The notes below the pieces were generated by a model. It was given only the letters and a program-made list of their open reading frames with translations. It was not told where the DNA came from and ran no database searches. Positions 36,710 to 44,078 of a DNA stretch of 57,135 nucleotides are shown piece after piece. A program made the translations under genes and the position numbers. The stretch lies in NCBI GenBank assembly GCA_934569045.1, contig CAKTJX010000013.1:1-57135 (forward strand), read 5' to 3'. Source of the DNA: an uncultured Oscillospiraceae bacterium. GTDB lineage: Bacteria; Bacillota; Clostridia; Oscillospirales; Oscillospiraceae. Positions within the stretch are counted from its first letter, which is position 1; every line of letters begins with the position of its first letter.

Positions 36710-36730
36710 TGTATGAAGTGTACTAATACA
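36710..36730. promoter_or_regulatory. probable operator of the GntR-ABC operon
   Basis: TGTAT and ATACA half-sites separated by 11 bases, just downstream of the -10 box. The position suits repression by the YtrA-type regulator encoded next. Confidence 0.55.
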
Positions 36731-36733
36731 GAC

Positions 36734-36762
36734 ATGATATCGCGCATTCCCTGCTCCGTCAA
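36734..36762 (-). promoter_or_regulatory. promoter of the GntR-ABC operon
   Basis: On the minus strand: TTGACG (36757-36762), 17 bases, TATCAT (36734-36739). Confidence 0.65.
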
Positions 36763-36908
36763 GTTAGATTTTGAAATCTTAGGGAAATCTTAATGGAAGA
36801 ATCCGGCAGAAAAATCAGGAATGAGGGTTCTTTCTGTCGGGCAGAATGAAACCGTGGGGAGAAAGGCGGAAAAAGCGGAAATATTTCTTAATTTCAGCCA
36901 AAACTACT

Positions 36909-36936
36909 TTGCAAACTGGCCGGAATATGCTATAAT
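36909..36936 (+). promoter_or_regulatory. promoter of the glycosyltransferase operon
   Basis: TTGCAA (36909-36914), 16 bases, then TATAAT (36931-36936) preceded by TGC, an extended -10 form. Confidence 0.7.
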
Positions 36937-36974
36937 ACCGTGAGATATTGAGTAAAAGACGAAGAGGCGAAAAT

Positions 36975-38069
36975 ATGCAACTATCCGATGTTTCCGTCGT
37001 ACTGCCCTCTCTGGACCCGGACGAGAAGCTGGACGCCGTGATTGACGGCCTGCTGGAGTACGGCTTTACCGACATTATCCTGGTTAACGATGGCTCGAAG
37101 CCTGAAAATCTGCCCCGCTTCCAGCACGCGGCGGACACCCATAAAGAGGTCCACCTGCTGCACCACGAGGTGAACCGGGGCAAGGGTGCGGCGCTGAAAA
37201 CCGCCTTTGCCTATTTCCTGGAAAACCGGCCCGAGGGGAAGGGCGTTGTTACCGTAGACGGCGACAACCAGCACCACCCGGAGGACACCCGCGCCTGCGC
37301 GGAGCGGATGCTGGAAACCGGCAAGGTGATCCTGGGCTGCCGGGACTTTAATCTGCCCCATGTGCCCAAGCGCAGCCGGTTCGGCAATCACACCACCTCC
37401 CTGGTCTTCAAGCTGTTCTGCGGCATGACCCTGTCCGACACCCAGACCGGCCTGCGGGCCATCCCCCGCAGCGCCATGGAGAAATTCCTGACGGTGTACG
37501 GGGACCGGTTTGAGTACGAGACCAATATGCTGCTGGCCATGAAGACCATGGGCATCCCCTATGAAGAGGTCAAAATCCGCACAGTCTATATTGAGGAGAA
37601 CAAGAGCTCCCATTTCCACGCCATCAAGGATTCCTGGCGGATCTACAAGCTGATTCTGGCCCATTTCTTCCGCTACACCGTTTCCTCCCTGGTCAGCGCC
37701 TGCGTGGACACCGGCATGTTCGCCCTGCTGGATCACGTCCTCCGCTTCACCTCCGCCGCGGTGCACGATACGGTGCCCTATGTGGGGGCCCGGGTGGTCT
37801 CCTCGCTTCTGAACTTCTTCCTGAATAAGAAGGTGGTGTTCCAGTCCGAGGAGAAGACCGGCAAGGCCATGCTCAAGTATTATCTGCTGGCCGTGCCCCA
37901 GATGGCCGCCCAGATGCTGCTGACCAATGGGCTGTACCATCTGCTGGGCATCAGCAATTCCGCCGGGGGACTGCGTACATTGTGGTACGTCATCGTGATG
38001 GTGTGCCTGTATTTCATCAGCTATACGATCCAGCAGCGCTGGGTCTTTGTAAAGCAAGACAAACAGTGA
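36975..38069 (+). CDS. glycosyltransferase family 2 fused to a GtrA membrane domain
   Basis: 364-aa membrane enzyme. The N-terminal GT2 domain (residues about 1-215) resembles dolichol/undecaprenyl-phosphate sugar transferases: VVLPSLDPDEKL, ILVNDGS, the DGDNQHHPED metal-binding motif and DTQTGLRAIPR. A GtrA domain with four TM helices follows (FFRYTVSSLVSACVDTGMF; LLNFFLNKKVVFQ). ATG 36975 follows AGAGGCG. Such proteins usually load a sugar onto lipid phosphate and help flip it for cell-surface glycan decoration. It starts an operon with the NAGPA-type gene, 10 bases away. Confidence 0.88.
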   Translation: MQLSDVSVVLPSLDPDEKLDAVIDGLLEYGFTDIILVNDGSKPENLPRFQHAADTHKEVHLLHHEVNRGKGAALKTAFAYFLENRPEGKGVVTVDGDNQHHPEDTRACAERMLETGKVILGCRDFNLPHVPKRSRFGNHTTSLVFKLFCGMTLSDTQTGLRAIPRSAMEKFLTVYGDRFEYETNMLLAMKTMGIPYEEVKIRTVYIEENKSSHFHAIKDSWRIYKLILAHFFRYTVSSLVSACVDTGMFALLDHVLRFTSAAVHDTVPYVGARVVSSLLNFFLNKKVVFQSEEKTGKAMLKYYLLAVPQMAAQMLLTNGLYHLLGISNSAGGLRTLWYVIVMVCLYFISYTIQQRWVFVKQDKQ

Positions 38070-38079
38070 GGTAAAAACT

Positions 38080-39264
38080 ATGCAGAACAGAACGCCCAGC
38101 CGGGGTCCCAGCCAGAACGGCTATTCGGCCCAGGCCAATGTTTCCGTCAAGCCGCCAAAGAAGAAAAAGAGCGGCGTTTTCGGGAGAATCGTCCGCCGGT
38201 TCTTCCTACTGCTGTTCACAATTCTGATTCTGGTCATCGGCGCGCTGGCGCTGGTGATGAATCTGGTGTTCAACGGCCCCTCTCCCGCGGCCAGAAAGGT
38301 CCTGACCATGTCCCTGCTGGAGCCCAGCGCCACCAAGTGGATTCCGGGACTCTTTATGGACGAGGCCGTGGTGGACAGCATCCGCAACGAGGGCAGCGAC
38401 AAGGAGATCGACGCCTCCACCGACCTGAGCCAGGTGGTCATCAACCGGGGCGGCTCCATCTCCGGCAGCGAGAGCCACGAGTGGGACAACTACCCTGACG
38501 GCATCCGCATTGAGGAGTACAAGGGCAAGACCTTCAACGCCCACATTATGATCATCAAGGACCCCAGCCGGGTTTCTCTGGGCGCTTCCATCAATTACAA
38601 CGGCTCCAATGCCACCAGCTTCTCCACCTCCAACCCCGGCATCCGCCTGAACCAGGTCATGGCCAGCTACTCGGAGATCACCGCCGTGGTCAACGCCGGC
38701 GCCTTTAACGATGACGGCACCGCCGGCAGCCAGGTTGGCTCCGTCCCCGCGGGCCTCACCATCTGCGGCGGCAAGGTGGTATCCGATGTGTACAAGGGCC
38801 TGGTTCCCGAAGAGGGCTTTGCGGGCTTCAACACCGATGACAAGCTGGTGGTGGCCAAGAGCATGACCGCCTCCCAGGCCATGGAGCAGAACATCCGGGA
38901 CGGCTGCGAGTTCGGCCCCGTGCTGATCGTCAACGGCGAGGTGAACCAGGCGGTGTATTCCGGCAACTCCGGCTACAACCCCCGTACCGCCATCGGCCAG
39001 CGGCAGGACGGCGCGGTGATTTTCGTCTGTGCGGACGGACGGCAGGCCGGTTCCATCGGCGCCACCTATAAGGACGTCATCGACATTCTTTCGGAGTACG
39101 GTGCCTACAACGCCTGCAACATGGACGGCGGTTCCTCCTCCATCATGTACTACCGGGACACCGAGGGCCGTTACGGCGAGGCGGGCCAGGTGCAGATGAT
39201 CAACAGCTATTCCGTTCTGCAGTCCGAGCCCAGAAGAATGCCGGACTTCTGGATGGTTAAGTAA
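38080..39264 (+). CDS. membrane-anchored NAGPA-type phosphodiester glycosidase-like protein
   Basis: 394-aa protein. A Lys/Pro-rich cytoplasmic tail precedes one TM helix at about 46-67 (RFFLLLFTILILVIGALALVM), so the rest is outside. The C-terminal 240 residues form a NAGPA/phosphodiester glycosidase domain: VVNAGAFNDDG, NPRTAIGQRQDGAVIFVCADGR and the MDGGSSSIMYY motif. Such domains occur in exopolysaccharide and teichoic-acid-linked functions. ATG 38080 follows GAGGT. It is co-transcribed with the GT2-GtrA gene, which supports work on a surface glycan; the exact bond cleaved is unknown. Confidence 0.83.
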   Translation: MQNRTPSRGPSQNGYSAQANVSVKPPKKKKSGVFGRIVRRFFLLLFTILILVIGALALVMNLVFNGPSPAARKVLTMSLLEPSATKWIPGLFMDEAVVDSIRNEGSDKEIDASTDLSQVVINRGGSISGSESHEWDNYPDGIRIEEYKGKTFNAHIMIIKDPSRVSLGASINYNGSNATSFSTSNPGIRLNQVMASYSEITAVVNAGAFNDDGTAGSQVGSVPAGLTICGGKVVSDVYKGLVPEEGFAGFNTDDKLVVAKSMTASQAMEQNIRDGCEFGPVLIVNGEVNQAVYSGNSGYNPRTAIGQRQDGAVIFVCADGRQAGSIGATYKDVIDILSEYGAYNACNMDGGSSSIMYYRDTEGRYGEAGQVQMINSYSVLQSEPRRMPDFWMVK

Positions 39265-39279
39265 GGGAGGCAGAGCGAC

Positions 39280-40866
39280 ATGTATCAAGGTAAATTTGAA
39301 GCTAAGAATCGCCCCGCCTCCAGAGGCGGCGCTTCCGAGCAGCCCCAGGAGGAGCAGCGGGCCTACAAGCCCCACCAGAGCGCGGCCAACGCCGCCCGGC
39401 AGCAGATTCCCCAGGCCCGGCCCCAGCAGGGGCGGCCCCAGGCGGCACAGCCCCAGAGCGGCGCCCGGCCCCAGCCCCGTCCGGCGGTGCCTGCAGCGCC
39501 CCCCAAGAAGAAGGGGCCCCGCATCGGCGGCGTAATCTTCTACACCCTGTATTTCCTGTTTATCGCCATCTTCTGTGTGGGCACCTTCCTGGGCCTGAAC
39601 TACCTGGAGGGCTGGCTGGAGGACTATGAGGCCGCCCAGCCCGACACCAAGAGTGAAGAGGTCTTCAATCAGCTCTTTGCCAACCCGGATTGGACCAGCC
39701 TCTATACCCTGGCCGGAATCCAGGACAGCCCCTATGAGGGCAAGGATGCCTTCGCCGCCTACATGAATGAGAAGGTGGCCGGAACGCCTCTGACCTATGT
39801 GGAGACCACCAACGGCCTTTCCGAGGACAAGAAGTATTATGTAAAGCTGAATGACGAGCGCATCGCCTCCTTCACCCTGGCAAACCACGCGGAGAAGAAG
39901 ACCGATATCCCCGACTGGGAGCTGGGCACCGTGAGCCTGATCTTTGACCGGGCGGACGGCTACCTGATCCAGAAGGTGGACGGCCACACGGCCTACGTCA
40001 ACGGCGTGGCCCTGGACGACAGCTTCACCATTCAGACCACCTCCACCTCCGCCTCCGATTACCTGCCCATCGGCACCACCGGAGCCAAGACGGATGTGCA
40101 GAGCATCACGGGGCTGATGATGAAGCCCACCGTAACCATCAAGGACCAGTCCGGCGCGGAAATGCCCGTGGTCTATGATGAGGAGCAGGGCATGTTCGTA
40201 GAGCAGACCGAGAGCAACACCATTACGGACGACGAGAAGAGCGTGGTCATCGGCGCGCTGGAGGCCTACTCCGAGTATATGATCAACGCCAGCGGCGCCC
40301 GTGCCGCCGTGGCCAAATACTTCGACAGCTCCTCCGATGCCTATACGGACATTGTGAACATGGGCAAGGAGCTGTGGATGAACTCCGACAAGGGCCACCG
40401 GTTCCTGAACGAGGAGGTCACGGAGTATATCAAGTATTCTGACGATCTGTTCTACGCCCGGGGCAAGGTTACCCTGAACGCCGGATTGAAGGACGGCAGC
40501 ACCCGTGACTACGACGTGGATATGGCCCTGTTCTTCCGCAAGAAGAACGGCAAATGGCTGTGCTACGGCATGACCAATGAGAACGTCACCAAGCCCGTGG
40601 GCAAGGTGCGCATCACCTTCATCAACGATGGCGTGACCCTTTCCAGCGAGTTCTACCAGACCGATGCCTCCAGCATCATGACCCCTGTGGTCACCGCCCC
40701 GGAGGGCAAGGCCTTCACCGGCTGGGTCCGGGAGGACACCGTGAACGGCCAGAAGCAGCTGACGGTGGTCTTCGGACCCGGCGATGAAACCGGCCTCGTC
40801 ACCATCCCCAGCGGCACCACTTTGACCCCCATGACCCTGTACGCGCTGTTTGAGGACGCGCAGTAA
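39280..40866 (+). CDS. membrane-anchored secreted protein, function unknown
   Basis: 528-aa protein. The first 80 residues are low-complexity Pro/Gln/Ala-rich with basic residues, followed by one TM helix at about 85-107 (GGVIFYTLYFLFIAIFCVGTFLG). The large extracytoplasmic part is acidic and soluble, and resembles two NTF2-like modules (FNQLFANPDWTSLYTLAG; MINASGARAAVAKYF). The end (GKAFTGWVREDTVNGQKQLT) looks like an InlB/bacterial repeat unit. ATG 39280 follows GGGAGG, 15 bases after the NAGPA-type gene. Same topology as its neighbour, so they may act together at the cell surface. Confidence 0.7.
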   Translation: MYQGKFEAKNRPASRGGASEQPQEEQRAYKPHQSAANAARQQIPQARPQQGRPQAAQPQSGARPQPRPAVPAAPPKKKGPRIGGVIFYTLYFLFIAIFCVGTFLGLNYLEGWLEDYEAAQPDTKSEEVFNQLFANPDWTSLYTLAGIQDSPYEGKDAFAAYMNEKVAGTPLTYVETTNGLSEDKKYYVKLNDERIASFTLANHAEKKTDIPDWELGTVSLIFDRADGYLIQKVDGHTAYVNGVALDDSFTIQTTSTSASDYLPIGTTGAKTDVQSITGLMMKPTVTIKDQSGAEMPVVYDEEQGMFVEQTESNTITDDEKSVVIGALEAYSEYMINASGARAAVAKYFDSSSDAYTDIVNMGKELWMNSDKGHRFLNEEVTEYIKYSDDLFYARGKVTLNAGLKDGSTRDYDVDMALFFRKKNGKWLCYGMTNENVTKPVGKVRITFINDGVTLSSEFYQTDASSIMTPVVTAPEGKAFTGWVREDTVNGQKQLTVVFGPGDETGLVTIPSGTTLTPMTLYALFEDAQ

Positions 40867-40889
40867 GATTAACGAATGGCTTTCCTTCC

Positions 40890-41033
40890 GAGTTAAATTC
40901 AATTGAGGACCTGTAGGGGCGGCTATCAGCCGCCCGAGGCGAACCGGGACTGCGCGTTTCCTCTTTACCGCTCCCGTTCGGCACCTTCCGGGCGGCTGGT
41001 AGCCGCCCCTACGGGACTCAGAAAATTTAACTC
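40890..41033. repeat. GTAGGGGCGGC palindromic repeat, copy 3
   Basis: Inner arms GTAGGGGCGGCTATCAGCC and its near complement, with different outer arms (GAGTTAAATT and AATTTAACTC) and a different centre from copies 1 and 2. It lies between the secreted-protein gene and the PAP2 gene. Confidence 0.75.
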
Positions 41034-41089
41034 TTCTATTGATTTGCAATTCAGGGAAGCCTCTACGGAAACGAAAAGGAGAGAGCCCT

Positions 41090-41692
41090 ATGTTTACGGC
41101 CCTGCAAGCTCTGCTGAATTCTCTGGCAGTGTCCTTTGACCTGCCGATCCTGGACTGGATTCAGGCCCATCTGCAGTGCGGCTTCCTGGACAAGGCCATG
41201 CCCATTATCACTTTGTTCGGTGACGGCGGCGTGTTCTGGATTCTGGTTGCCGTTGCCCTGCTGTTCTTCGCAAAGTATCGAAAAACCGGTTTTTCCATGG
41301 GCATGGCCCTGATCTTGGGCGTGCTGGTATGCAACGTGTTCCTGAAGCCACAGGTGGCGCGCATCCGTCCATATGATTTTCAATTGGAGCATTTTGGGAA
41401 AGAGATCACCCTTCTGATCTCCGCCCAGCACGATTTCTCCTTCCCCTCCGGCCACACCATCGCCTCCTTTGAGGCCTGCACGGTGCTGATGCTCCACGAC
41501 AAGCGCATGGGCATCCCGGCCACCATCCTCGCCATCCTGATCGCCTTCTCCCGGCTGTACCTGTATGTCCACTATCCGACTGACGTGCTGGTGTCTCTGG
41601 TTCTCGGCATCCTGTTCGGCCTGCTGGGCAACCTGTTGGTCAACCTGATCTACAAGAAGTTCGTGTATCACGGGAAATATATTGAAGAATGA
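41090..41692 (+). CDS. PAP2-family membrane phosphatase
   Basis: 200-aa protein with about five TM helices. The three PAP2 motifs are complete: K-x6-R-P (KPQVARIRP), PSGH (FPSGHTIASF) and S-R-x5-H-x3-D (SRLYLYVHYPTD). Family members dephosphorylate lipid phosphates such as undecaprenyl pyrophosphate or phosphatidic acid, facing outside. ATG 41090 follows AAAAGGAGAG; an upstream in-frame ATG at 41039 has no site. Its place after the surface-glycan genes would fit lipid-carrier recycling. A strong terminator follows 3 bases after the stop. Confidence 0.9.
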   Translation: MFTALQALLNSLAVSFDLPILDWIQAHLQCGFLDKAMPIITLFGDGGVFWILVAVALLFFAKYRKTGFSMGMALILGVLVCNVFLKPQVARIRPYDFQLEHFGKEITLLISAQHDFSFPSGHTIASFEACTVLMLHDKRMGIPATILAILIAFSRLYLYVHYPTDVLVSLVLGILFGLLGNLLVNLIYKKFVYHGKYIEE

Positions 41693-41695
41693 GGA

Positions 41696-41731
41696 AACAG
41701 GGTGCGCTTTTGCGGCGCACCCTGTTTTTTC
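41696..41731 (+). terminator. terminator after the PAP2 gene
   Basis: A 12-bp stem (AACAGGGTGCGC and GCGCACCCTGTT) with a short loop, followed by TTTT. Confidence 0.88.
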
Positions 41732-41865
41732 CTTTCAATTTGTCGAAGTCTGTGCTATTCTAAGCTTGGTACTGCCAGTACCCCGGTAGGCGGTTCCCCC
41801 CGATTCTTTTCGGGGGTGAGATACTTCTTTTTGCCCCCAATCCCAAGGGAAAGGGGGTGATGGTT

Positions 41866-41958
41866 ATGGATGTTACATGGGAAGGAATTTTCCAATTCTG
41901 CATGGTCATTATGACTGTCATTGCCTTGGTTCGCCAGGATAACAACAAGAAGAGATAA
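41866..41958 (+). CDS. holin-like type I toxin
   Basis: 30-aa hydrophobic peptide starting MDVTWEGIFQFCMVIM with a basic Asn/Lys-rich tail (DNNKKR). The T-W-E-x2-F-Q-F-C start and single helix match the putative holin-like toxin family of Firmicutes (TxpA/BsrG-type). ATG 41866 follows AGGGGGTGA; ATG 41860 in the same frame lies too close to that site. The stop is buried in a 13-bp hairpin (41950-41962 with 41978-41990). Expression should depolarise the membrane unless silenced by the antisense RNA encoded opposite. Too short for usual gene callers. Confidence 0.75.
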   Translation: MDVTWEGIFQFCMVIMTVIALVRQDNNKKR

Positions 41959-42036
41959 CCGTCCACTTCCCCAAGTTACGGTTATCTCTTCGTGAGAAAA
42001 CTAGGGGAGCCGACCTACTGGTAGCACCCTCTTGTA
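41940..42036 (-). ncRNA. antisense antitoxin RNA of the type I system
   Basis: Transcription from the minus promoter at 42042-42070 would start near 42035 and run into the 3' end of the toxin gene, giving the 3'-3' overlap seen in txpA/RatA-like modules. The 13-bp hairpin shared with the toxin mRNA, followed on the minus strand by a T-rich CTTGTTGTT, is a possible end. The 3' end is estimated, not shown. Confidence 0.5.
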
Positions 42037-42041
42037 CCTAT

Positions 42042-42070
42042 ACTATACCCCAAACCGGATTCTTTGTCAA
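42042..42070 (-). promoter_or_regulatory. promoter of the antisense antitoxin RNA
   Basis: On the minus strand: perfect TTGACA (42065-42070), 17 bases, TATAGT (42042-42047). No reading frame follows, as expected for an RNA gene. Confidence 0.8.
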
Positions 42071-42101
42071 CCGCTTTGCGTTTTCGCAAGGCGGCTTTCT
42101 G

Positions 42102-42887
42102 TTATTCAAGCAAGCCAAAATGCGTCAGCGCCTTCTGAATGCCGTCCTCCAGGACCGGGGCGGTGACGTATTCGGAGACGGCTTTCAGCTCCTCCATGCC
42201 GCCGCCCAGGCAGGCGGTGTGGGCGGCCACGGAGAACATGGGCAGATCGTTGGTGCTGTCTCCGATGGCCAGGGTATCCGATTGGGGCATGCCCAGTGCT
42301 TCCAGCAATCCGGTCATTCCGGCAGCCTTGGAGCAGCCCTTCAGGACGAACTCCGTAAAGCCCCCGCCGCCCCGGTAGATGACCTCAAAATAGGGCTCCA
42401 TCTGCCGGCAGAAGCTCTGCGCCCGGGAGGCGTCCTCGCTCCAGATCACGAATTTCATAAAGGTTGGATGCTCCTGAATCGTGTACACCCCGAAGCCCTT
42501 TGCCCGCATCCGCCGGACCTCCTCGGTCAGGGCCGGGTGGCAGCAGCGGATGGGATCGTAGGCAATGCTGCCATCGTCCGCCTCATACAGGGGAAAAATA
42601 TTGTATTTTTCCGCCTGCTGCCGGACAAAGGCGCAGAGGTGTGCGTCCGGAATTTTCCGCCAGAGCCACTGATCCCGAAGCCGAATCTCCATGCCGCAGC
42701 CGCAGACGTAGGCGGAGAAGGCCATCTGCCGGACCCGGGGGTCGATATGGGAATAGGGCCGCCCGGTGTTCACCACAGGGATGTGGCCATGGGCGCGCAG
42801 GGCTTCCACAGCTTTCACCGTGGAAGGGGGGATGATTTGGGTTTTGTCATCGATGATGGTGCCATCAATGTCAAAGAATACCACCAT
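42102..42887 (-). CDS. HAD-superfamily phosphatase (Cof-like, type IIB)
   Basis: 261-aa cytoplasmic phosphatase. Motif I is FFDIDGTIID, motif II NTGRPYS, motif III Lys in EFVLKGCSKAAG and motif IV IGDSTNDLPMF. The inserted cap between motifs II and III marks the Cof type. These enzymes hydrolyse sugar phosphates or flavin/pyridoxal phosphates; the substrate cannot be told. ATG 42887 follows AGAGGAAC. It lies 27 bases after the carboxypeptidase gene and is probably in its operon. Confidence 0.9.
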   Translation of the reverse strand: MVVFFDIDGTIIDDKTQIIPPSTVKAVEALRAHGHIPVVNTGRPYSHIDPRVRQMAFSAYVCGCGMEIRLRDQWLWRKIPDAHLCAFVRQQAEKYNIFPLYEADDGSIAYDPIRCCHPALTEEVRRMRAKGFGVYTIQEHPTFMKFVIWSEDASRAQSFCRQMEPYFEVIYRGGGGFTEFVLKGCSKAAGMTGLLEALGMPQSDTLAIGDSTNDLPMFSVAAHTACLGGGMEELKAVSEYVTAPVLEDGIQKALTHFGLLE

Positions 42888-42914
42888 ATGGGTTCCTCTT
42901 TCGTATTGTGGGAT

Positions 42915-43841
42915 TTATGCCGGCAGGCCCAGGGCCGCCGTGGTCAGGATGCCAAGATTTTTTTCGTAGATGCTGTCAAACTGGCTGATGGGCAGCGGGT
43001 TCTCCCCCAGCCCCGCCTCAATGGTGAAGCCGGGGCGGCGCCAGGTTTTGATAAACCAGTCCTTGTAGCCCGCGAAGCCGGAGGCATAGGGGGTGTCCTC
43101 CAGGGAATAGCCGGAAAGCCGGGCGAATTCCTCCCCCAGGGCTCTGGCCCCGGGAACCTCGATATCGTCATACTTCCAGTAGATGGTCTCCCCCTGGGTG
43201 TGGTAGGCCAGAGTCAGGGCCGGGTCTAAGTAGCGGGTGAACTCCGCCATGGCCCGGCTCTCCCGCTGGGCCAGCGGGGCCTTTCCCACATAGTCCCTGG
43301 GCCCGGGCTTGGTGTAGCCCTGGGAGAACTTGATCTCCCGGGCCTGGAGCCACCCGGCGGGGTATTGCAGGTTCAGGTCCACCCCCAGCAGGTTGGCTTT
43401 CCACCCGTTTGGGAAGGGAATATTGGGGTAATTGTCCGCCAGAGACCGGGCCTTTTCCCACTCCAGGCTCCCCTCCGGGATGGCCCCGGTTACCAGATCC
43501 ACCCCGTCCGGGTCCACCATGGGCACCAGAAAGATCTGGCAGTTCAGCTCAAACAGCCTGCCGGGGATGCCGTAGACGCTGCCGCCCTCCATGATGGCCC
43601 TGGACAGCTCCTCCGCGAATTTCAGCAGCACCGGGGCCGTGATCCACTCGTTGGCATGGTGGGCGGCGGAAAAGAGCACCGTCCGCCCACCGCTGCCGAT
43701 GGACAGCGCCTCCAGCTCCCGGCCAAAGGCCGTAGTGCCAATGCTGCGCCTGCCGCAGACGGGGTAGGCTTCCACAATTTTCCCAATGGTTTCCTGACAG
43801 AGCCCATAGGTCATGGGCACGTCCGTTGGCACAATGGACAT
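42915..43841 (-). CDS. M14 zinc carboxypeptidase
   Basis: 308-aa metallopeptidase of the M14 family. Zinc ligands are visible as H-x2-E in AHHANEW and the third His in LAYHTQGE; the catalytic Glu is in GFTIEAGLGENP, and substrate residues appear in VDLNLQYPAGW. No signal peptide and no LysM domains are present, so a cytoplasmic role such as trimming of recycled muropeptides (gamma-D-glutamyl-diamino acid peptidase type) is likely but not proven. ATG 43841 is 6 bases after GGAGG; earlier starts at 43856 and 43871 have none. Confidence 0.88.
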   Translation of the reverse strand: MSIVPTDVPMTYGLCQETIGKIVEAYPVCGRRSIGTTAFGRELEALSIGSGGRTVLFSAAHHANEWITAPVLLKFAEELSRAIMEGGSVYGIPGRLFELNCQIFLVPMVDPDGVDLVTGAIPEGSLEWEKARSLADNYPNIPFPNGWKANLLGVDLNLQYPAGWLQAREIKFSQGYTKPGPRDYVGKAPLAQRESRAMAEFTRYLDPALTLAYHTQGETIYWKYDDIEVPGARALGEEFARLSGYSLEDTPYASGFAGYKDWFIKTWRRPGFTIEAGLGENPLPISQFDSIYEKNLGILTTAALGLPA

Positions 43842-43946
43842 AAAACACCTCCGCATTCCGTTTTCCCGCAAGGCGGGGAACGGTATAGCTTATGCGGGAG
43901 GCGGGGGATGTTGCAGGTTTCAGAAGCCTGAACCTGTTAGAGGGGC

Positions 43947-44069
43947 GAATTGACAATTGACAATGAACAATTGACAATTATGGTGTCCCTTCGGGACAAA
44001 TTTGAAAATTTTAATCATTTCCGAAAGAAATACCGCAATTGTCAACTGTCAATTGTCAATTGTCAATTC
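43947..44069. repeat. AATTGACA palindromic repeat, copy B
   Basis: Mirror-orientation relative of copy A (33517-33632): tandem AATTGACA arms around TGGTGTCCCTTCGGGAC and ATTTCCGAAAGAAATACC. It ends 10 bases from the mnmG stop. Confidence 0.7.
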
Positions 44070-44078
44070 GCTACGCCT

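Noticed and set aside
38206..41049. 947-aa open frame on the minus strand
   Set aside because: It lies antisense to the NAGPA-type and secreted-protein genes, which have ribosome sites, TM helices and known domains. GC-rich codons leave the opposite frame open; the translation is low-complexity Gly/His/Val.
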